Shown here one piece after another: positions 5,802 to 7,931 of a DNA stretch of 7,931 bases. The notes beneath the pieces were generated by a model. The model was given only the letters and a program-made list of their open reading frames with translations. It was not told the DNA's origin and searched no databases. Each line of letters starts with the position of its first letter. Position 1 is the first letter of the stretch. The DNA comes from JAJRWS01 sp039831705 (GTDB lineage Bacteria; Planctomycetota; Planctomycetia; Pirellulales; Lacipirellulaceae): NCBI GenBank assembly GCA_039831705.1, contig JBDOMT010000166.1, positions 1 to 7,931 on the forward strand. Direction: 5' to 3'. A program made the translations under genes and the position numbers.

Positions 5802-6067
5802 GTTAGTGCTTTGTCAAACTTATCTTTTTGGGTCGACGCACAAATAAACCTTTGCCTTGACGGTACTTATGGCTGCGGCTACCCAAAAAGTAAGGCTTGA
5901 CCAGACACTAGCTCCATAGTCGTAACGGCTAGCTGAATAATCCTCCGATGTCTGGCCACTTTCTGCTTTCCGCTTTTTCGCATATCCTCACTAATTGAAG
6001 CACCGTAAATCCAGGTACTTATTCCCAAACTACCTGCAACATTATACCCCATGGACATCGCTCTGCC
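5802..6067. other. 266-base divergent spacer with inverted repeats
   Basis: This spacer separates the divergent DCC and coiled-coil genes and should hold both promoters. CTTTTTGGGT (5824-5833) and ACCCAAAAAG (5881-5890) are a perfect 10-bp inverted repeat 47 nt apart. CCAGACA (5901-5907) and TGTCTGG (5949-5955) are a second, 7-bp pair, with CTAGCT repeated inside it (5908 and 5929). A weak -10-like TATACC (6043-6048) lies 20 nt before the ATG at 6068, without a convincing -35. A heptamer tract occupies 5952-5993. No gene is supported. Confidence 0.5.
5952..5993 (+). repeat. CT-phased heptanucleotide tract
   Basis: Units in phase are CTGGCCA (5952), CTTTCTG (5959), CTTTCCG (5966), CTTTTTC (5973), a broken GCATATC (5980) and CTCACTA (5987). 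The central three share CTTT. The tract is polypyrimidine-rich, so part of the pattern could come from composition alone. Confidence 0.4.
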
Positions 6068-7735
6068 ATGAACCAAATTTTACTGCAAGTCGCGCGGGCT
6101 CGACGGAAGCTTCAGTTAGAGCTATTTCTACAACATTTGGTGTATTGCTGGACAATTGGTTTAGTGGTTGCGGGGGTGGCGATTGGACTTCCCAAGCTCA
6201 TTCTTATTGCCCAACTACCCACAGACTGGACGGGATGGTGGATCCTAGGTTCACTCGTGGTGGGTTTCTTCATGGCCATCGTCTGGACTGGATGGAAAGG
6301 CTATGACGATATGGCCACGGCGATGGAAATTGATTGCCGCTACCAGCTGCGAGAACGGTTAGCCAGTAGTCTATCACTTGACGCACACACCGTCGCAACT
6401 CCAGCCGGACAAGCCCTGCTAGCGGACACAAGGCGTACCTTAAGTAAACTCGACGTCACCGAACAATTCCCGGTTCGTCTCGGTCAACGAGCCTGGCTCC
6501 CACTCATCCCTGCAATGCTACTATTTTCATTAGTTACCTGGTTTGATGACCGTCAGGCACAAAGTCGCCCCGTTCTGGAGAATTCTCAAGTACCCCAAAA
6601 ACAATTGGAAGATACTGCCAGTTTACTGCGCAAACAATTGGTCGAAAAATGCAATCAAGCAGCCAATGCCGGCCTCAAAGATGCAGAAACTTTTTTGCGC
6701 AAATTGGAAAAAGAGGCTGATACTCTCTCGGCAATTCATCCTGCACAACGCAGGAAAGCTCTGGTCAAGCTCAATGATCTCGCCAGCCAAATTGCCAAAC
6801 GGCAACAACCATTGGGAAACCGCCAAGCGTTACGGAAACAATTTGCGCAGATGAAAAATTTGGGGCACGGGCCGGCGGACAAGTTGGCAGAGGCAATGCA
6901 GCAGGGCCAGTGGAGTACTGCGGGTCGCGAATTGGACCAACTCCGCACCCAAATCACAAACAGCAAACTGTCTCCTCAATCTAACAGCCAGCTTGTCCAT
7001 CAGCTTCAGCAAATGCAGAAAAAACTGCAAGCAACAGCCGATGCGAGACAACAAACCCGCAACGAATTAAACAACGAAATCGACAAGCAACGACAACAGG
7101 GCAATCTGGCCAGCACAGCCCAGCGACAACAACAACTTGAAAAACGGTTGCCACCACAAAATCAAACTCAGCGAATGCAGCAACTGGGGCAGCAACTGGG
7201 CCAATTAGGACAGTCGATTGCACAGGGCGATCAACCAGGAGCAAAGTCTGACTTGCAGCAAATCGAACAACAGTTCGCACAAATCGAACAAGAACTGGCC
7301 GAGAGCGAACTGCTAGATACTGCCCTGGACCAATTTCAATTCGCCAAAGACTGTCTGAATGGCCTGGCTTGCACTCAATGCGAGGGAACCGGTTGCCAGG
7401 CGTGTCAGCGTAGTGAGCCGGGAAGCGGCCAGGGGAAGTCGGACAGTGAAAGAGAACCTGGAAGGGACGGGTTCGGCTCCCGAGCCGAAAGTAAAAACGA
7501 GGTAAAATTCCAGGACTCACACGTACCGCAAAAAGCAGGCCGTGGATCGGCCGTGATTGCAGGGGCAGCCAATGGCCCTAACCAGCGTGGACAGGTGACC
7601 GAATCAATCCAAAAGGAAATGGCATCTCAAGGAAGCGAACCGGCCGATCCGCTCGTCATGGAGCAACTACCCCGCTCTCACCGCGAGCATGCACAGCAGT
7701 ACTTCAACCTGTTGCGGCGAGGCGCGAGTTATTAA
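6068..7735 (+). CDS. membrane-anchored glutamine-rich coiled-coil protein with CxxCxGxGCxxC knuckle
   Basis: The function is unknown; the layout recalls conserved planctomycete membrane proteins. Of 555 residues, hydrophobic segments at about 24-48, 56-75 and 143-158 predict three membrane spans. Residues 175-425 are a long Gln/Lys/Glu-rich helical region with coiled-coil character, ending in QQLGQQLGQLGQ (371-382), where the DNA repeats with a 12-nt period (7178 and 7190). Residues 435-446 read CTQCEGTGCQAC, a CxxCxGxGCxxC knuckle as in DnaJ-type zinc fingers. A Gly/Ser-rich linker follows, then SEPADPLVMEQLPRSHREHA and QQYFNLLRRG near the C terminus, which looks conserved. ATG 6068 has no clear ribosome binding site. 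The last six residues (RRGASY) and the stop lie inside a heptamer array. A strong terminator follows at 7823. A scaffold or envelope role is inference. Confidence 0.75.
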   Translation: MNQILLQVARARRKLQLELFLQHLVYCWTIGLVVAGVAIGLPKLILIAQLPTDWTGWWILGSLVVGFFMAIVWTGWKGYDDMATAMEIDCRYQLRERLASSLSLDAHTVATPAGQALLADTRRTLSKLDVTEQFPVRLGQRAWLPLIPAMLLFSLVTWFDDRQAQSRPVLENSQVPQKQLEDTASLLRKQLVEKCNQAANAGLKDAETFLRKLEKEADTLSAIHPAQRRKALVKLNDLASQIAKRQQPLGNRQALRKQFAQMKNLGHGPADKLAEAMQQGQWSTAGRELDQLRTQITNSKLSPQSNSQLVHQLQQMQKKLQATADARQQTRNELNNEIDKQRQQGNLASTAQRQQQLEKRLPPQNQTQRMQQLGQQLGQLGQSIAQGDQPGAKSDLQQIEQQFAQIEQELAESELLDTALDQFQFAKDCLNGLACTQCEGTGCQACQRSEPGSGQGKSDSEREPGRDGFGSRAESKNEVKFQDSHVPQKAGRGSAVIAGAANGPNQRGQVTESIQKEMASQGSEPADPLVMEQLPRSHREHAQQYFNLLRRGASY

Positions 7736-7818
7736 GCACGAGTTGGGTATAAATTAGGCTTGTTTAGAGAGGCCAATACCCAACTCGCACCTCGCGCCTA
7801 ATAACTCGCGACTAATAA
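7715..7818. repeat. inverted pair of heptanucleotide arrays across a stop codon
   Basis: On the - strand, 7749 to 7715 reads TACCCAA, CTCGTGC, TTAATAA, CTCGCGC and CTCGCCG. On the + strand, 7777-7818 reads TACCCAA, CTCGCAC, CTCGCGC, CTAATAA, CTCGCGA and CTAATAA. The arrays face each other across 27 nt. They create two nested perfect 12-bp inverted repeats: CGAGTTGGGTAT (7739-7750) with ATACCCAACTCG (7776-7787), and CGCGAGTTATTA (7723-7734) with TAATAACTCGCG (7799-7810). The left array covers the last codons and TAA of the preceding gene. Confidence 0.7.
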
Positions 7819-7822
7819 AGAT

Positions 7823-7848
7823 CCCCGCCGCAAGCGGCGGGGTATTTG
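7823..7848 (+). terminator. strong rho-independent terminator
   Basis: CCCCGCCG (7823-7830) pairs perfectly with CGGCGGGG (7835-7842) around the tetraloop CAAG, followed by TATTTGTT. It lies 88 bp after the stop of the coiled-coil gene and just beyond the heptamer hairpins. The opposite strand continues ATCTTTATTA after the stem, so it may also work, more weakly, in reverse. Confidence 0.85.
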
Positions 7849-7864
7849 TTCAAAACAATGTATT

Positions 7865-7893
7865 TTGGCGATCCTCGTGCAGTTTGCTATATG
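7865..7893 (+). promoter_or_regulatory. promoter for a gene beyond the right edge
   Basis: TTGGCG (7865-7870, 4 of 6) is followed after 17 nt by TATATG (7888-7893, 4 of 6). TGC directly before it forms an extended -10 (TGnTATATG). The overlapping TATGAT (7890-7895) matches 5 of 6 at 19-nt spacing. It sits just after the strong terminator, as expected for a new transcription unit. An ATG at 7923-7925 could begin its gene, but only three codons are visible. Confidence 0.45.
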
Positions 7894-7931
7894 ATCCACC
7901 CTGCTTTTTCACATATTGCGAAATGGTAGAC

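Noticed and set aside
5812..5817. TTGACA on the - strand just upstream of the DCC gene
   Set aside because: The matching -10 position would fall inside the coding sequence and reads TGAGTA, a poor match.
5879..6076. 65-codon - strand open frame in the DCC/coiled-coil spacer
   Set aside because: It crosses the inverted repeats and heptamer tract, has no ribosome binding site and overlaps the start of the 6068 gene.
6981..7520. 179-codon - strand open frame inside the coiled-coil gene
   Set aside because: It is the antisense shadow of a Gln-rich reading frame: CAA/CAG codons read as TTG/CTG, giving a false hydrophobic protein.
7923..7931. Start of a new gene (ATG GTA GAC) at the right edge
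   Set aside because: Only three codons are visible and there is no ribosome binding site, so it is mentioned only with the promoter.

Overview
The window looks like chromosomal DNA of a planctomycete, probably of the Pirellula/Rhodopirellula/Blastopirellula type. Three things suggest this. Two large proteins (552-2147 and 6068-7735) have layouts I associate with Planctomycetota. Most genes lack a clear Shine-Dalgarno sequence. The spacers carry palindromic REP-like elements. The assignment rests on family recognition from memory, not on a search.

Layout. Bases 1-113 may be the tail of an upstream + strand gene, followed by a weak terminator (133-154) and about 400 bases with no convincing gene, apart from a small dyad and a possible promoter. 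552-2147 (+) encodes a secreted or lipid-anchored protein with a short coiled coil, a long acidic Pro/Ser-rich linker and a C-terminal beta-type domain. It converges on, and overlaps by 4 bp, a small antibiotic-biosynthesis-monooxygenase-type protein (2144-2452, -). The 2453-2934 spacer holds a cluster of long palindromic repeats. Type I glyceraldehyde-3-phosphate dehydrogenase (2935-3951, -) and ketopantoate hydroxymethyltransferase PanB (4199-5053, +) are divergent. A DCC-family thiol oxidoreductase-like protein (5310-5801, -) converges on panB. A membrane-anchored, glutamine-rich coiled-coil protein with a DnaJ-like zinc knuckle (6068-7735, +) ends at a strong intrinsic terminator (7823-7848), and a promoter follows for a gene beyond the window.

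The genes do not form one pathway. They are mostly single-gene units of central metabolism (gap), pantothenate/CoA synthesis (panB), small redox proteins and lineage-specific envelope proteins.

The most unusual signal is in the spacers. Four intergenic regions contain short tracts built from 7-nt units, most starting with CT and kept in phase (CTAGATC, CTCGCGC, CTAATAA, CTCAACT, CTTTCCG). At two sites (4021-4116 and 7715-7818) they form inverted pairs around a 26-27 nt centre, and at 7715 the array includes the last codons and stop of a gene. I know of no description of this in planctomycetes; it resembles in form the heptanucleotide repeats of cyanobacteria.
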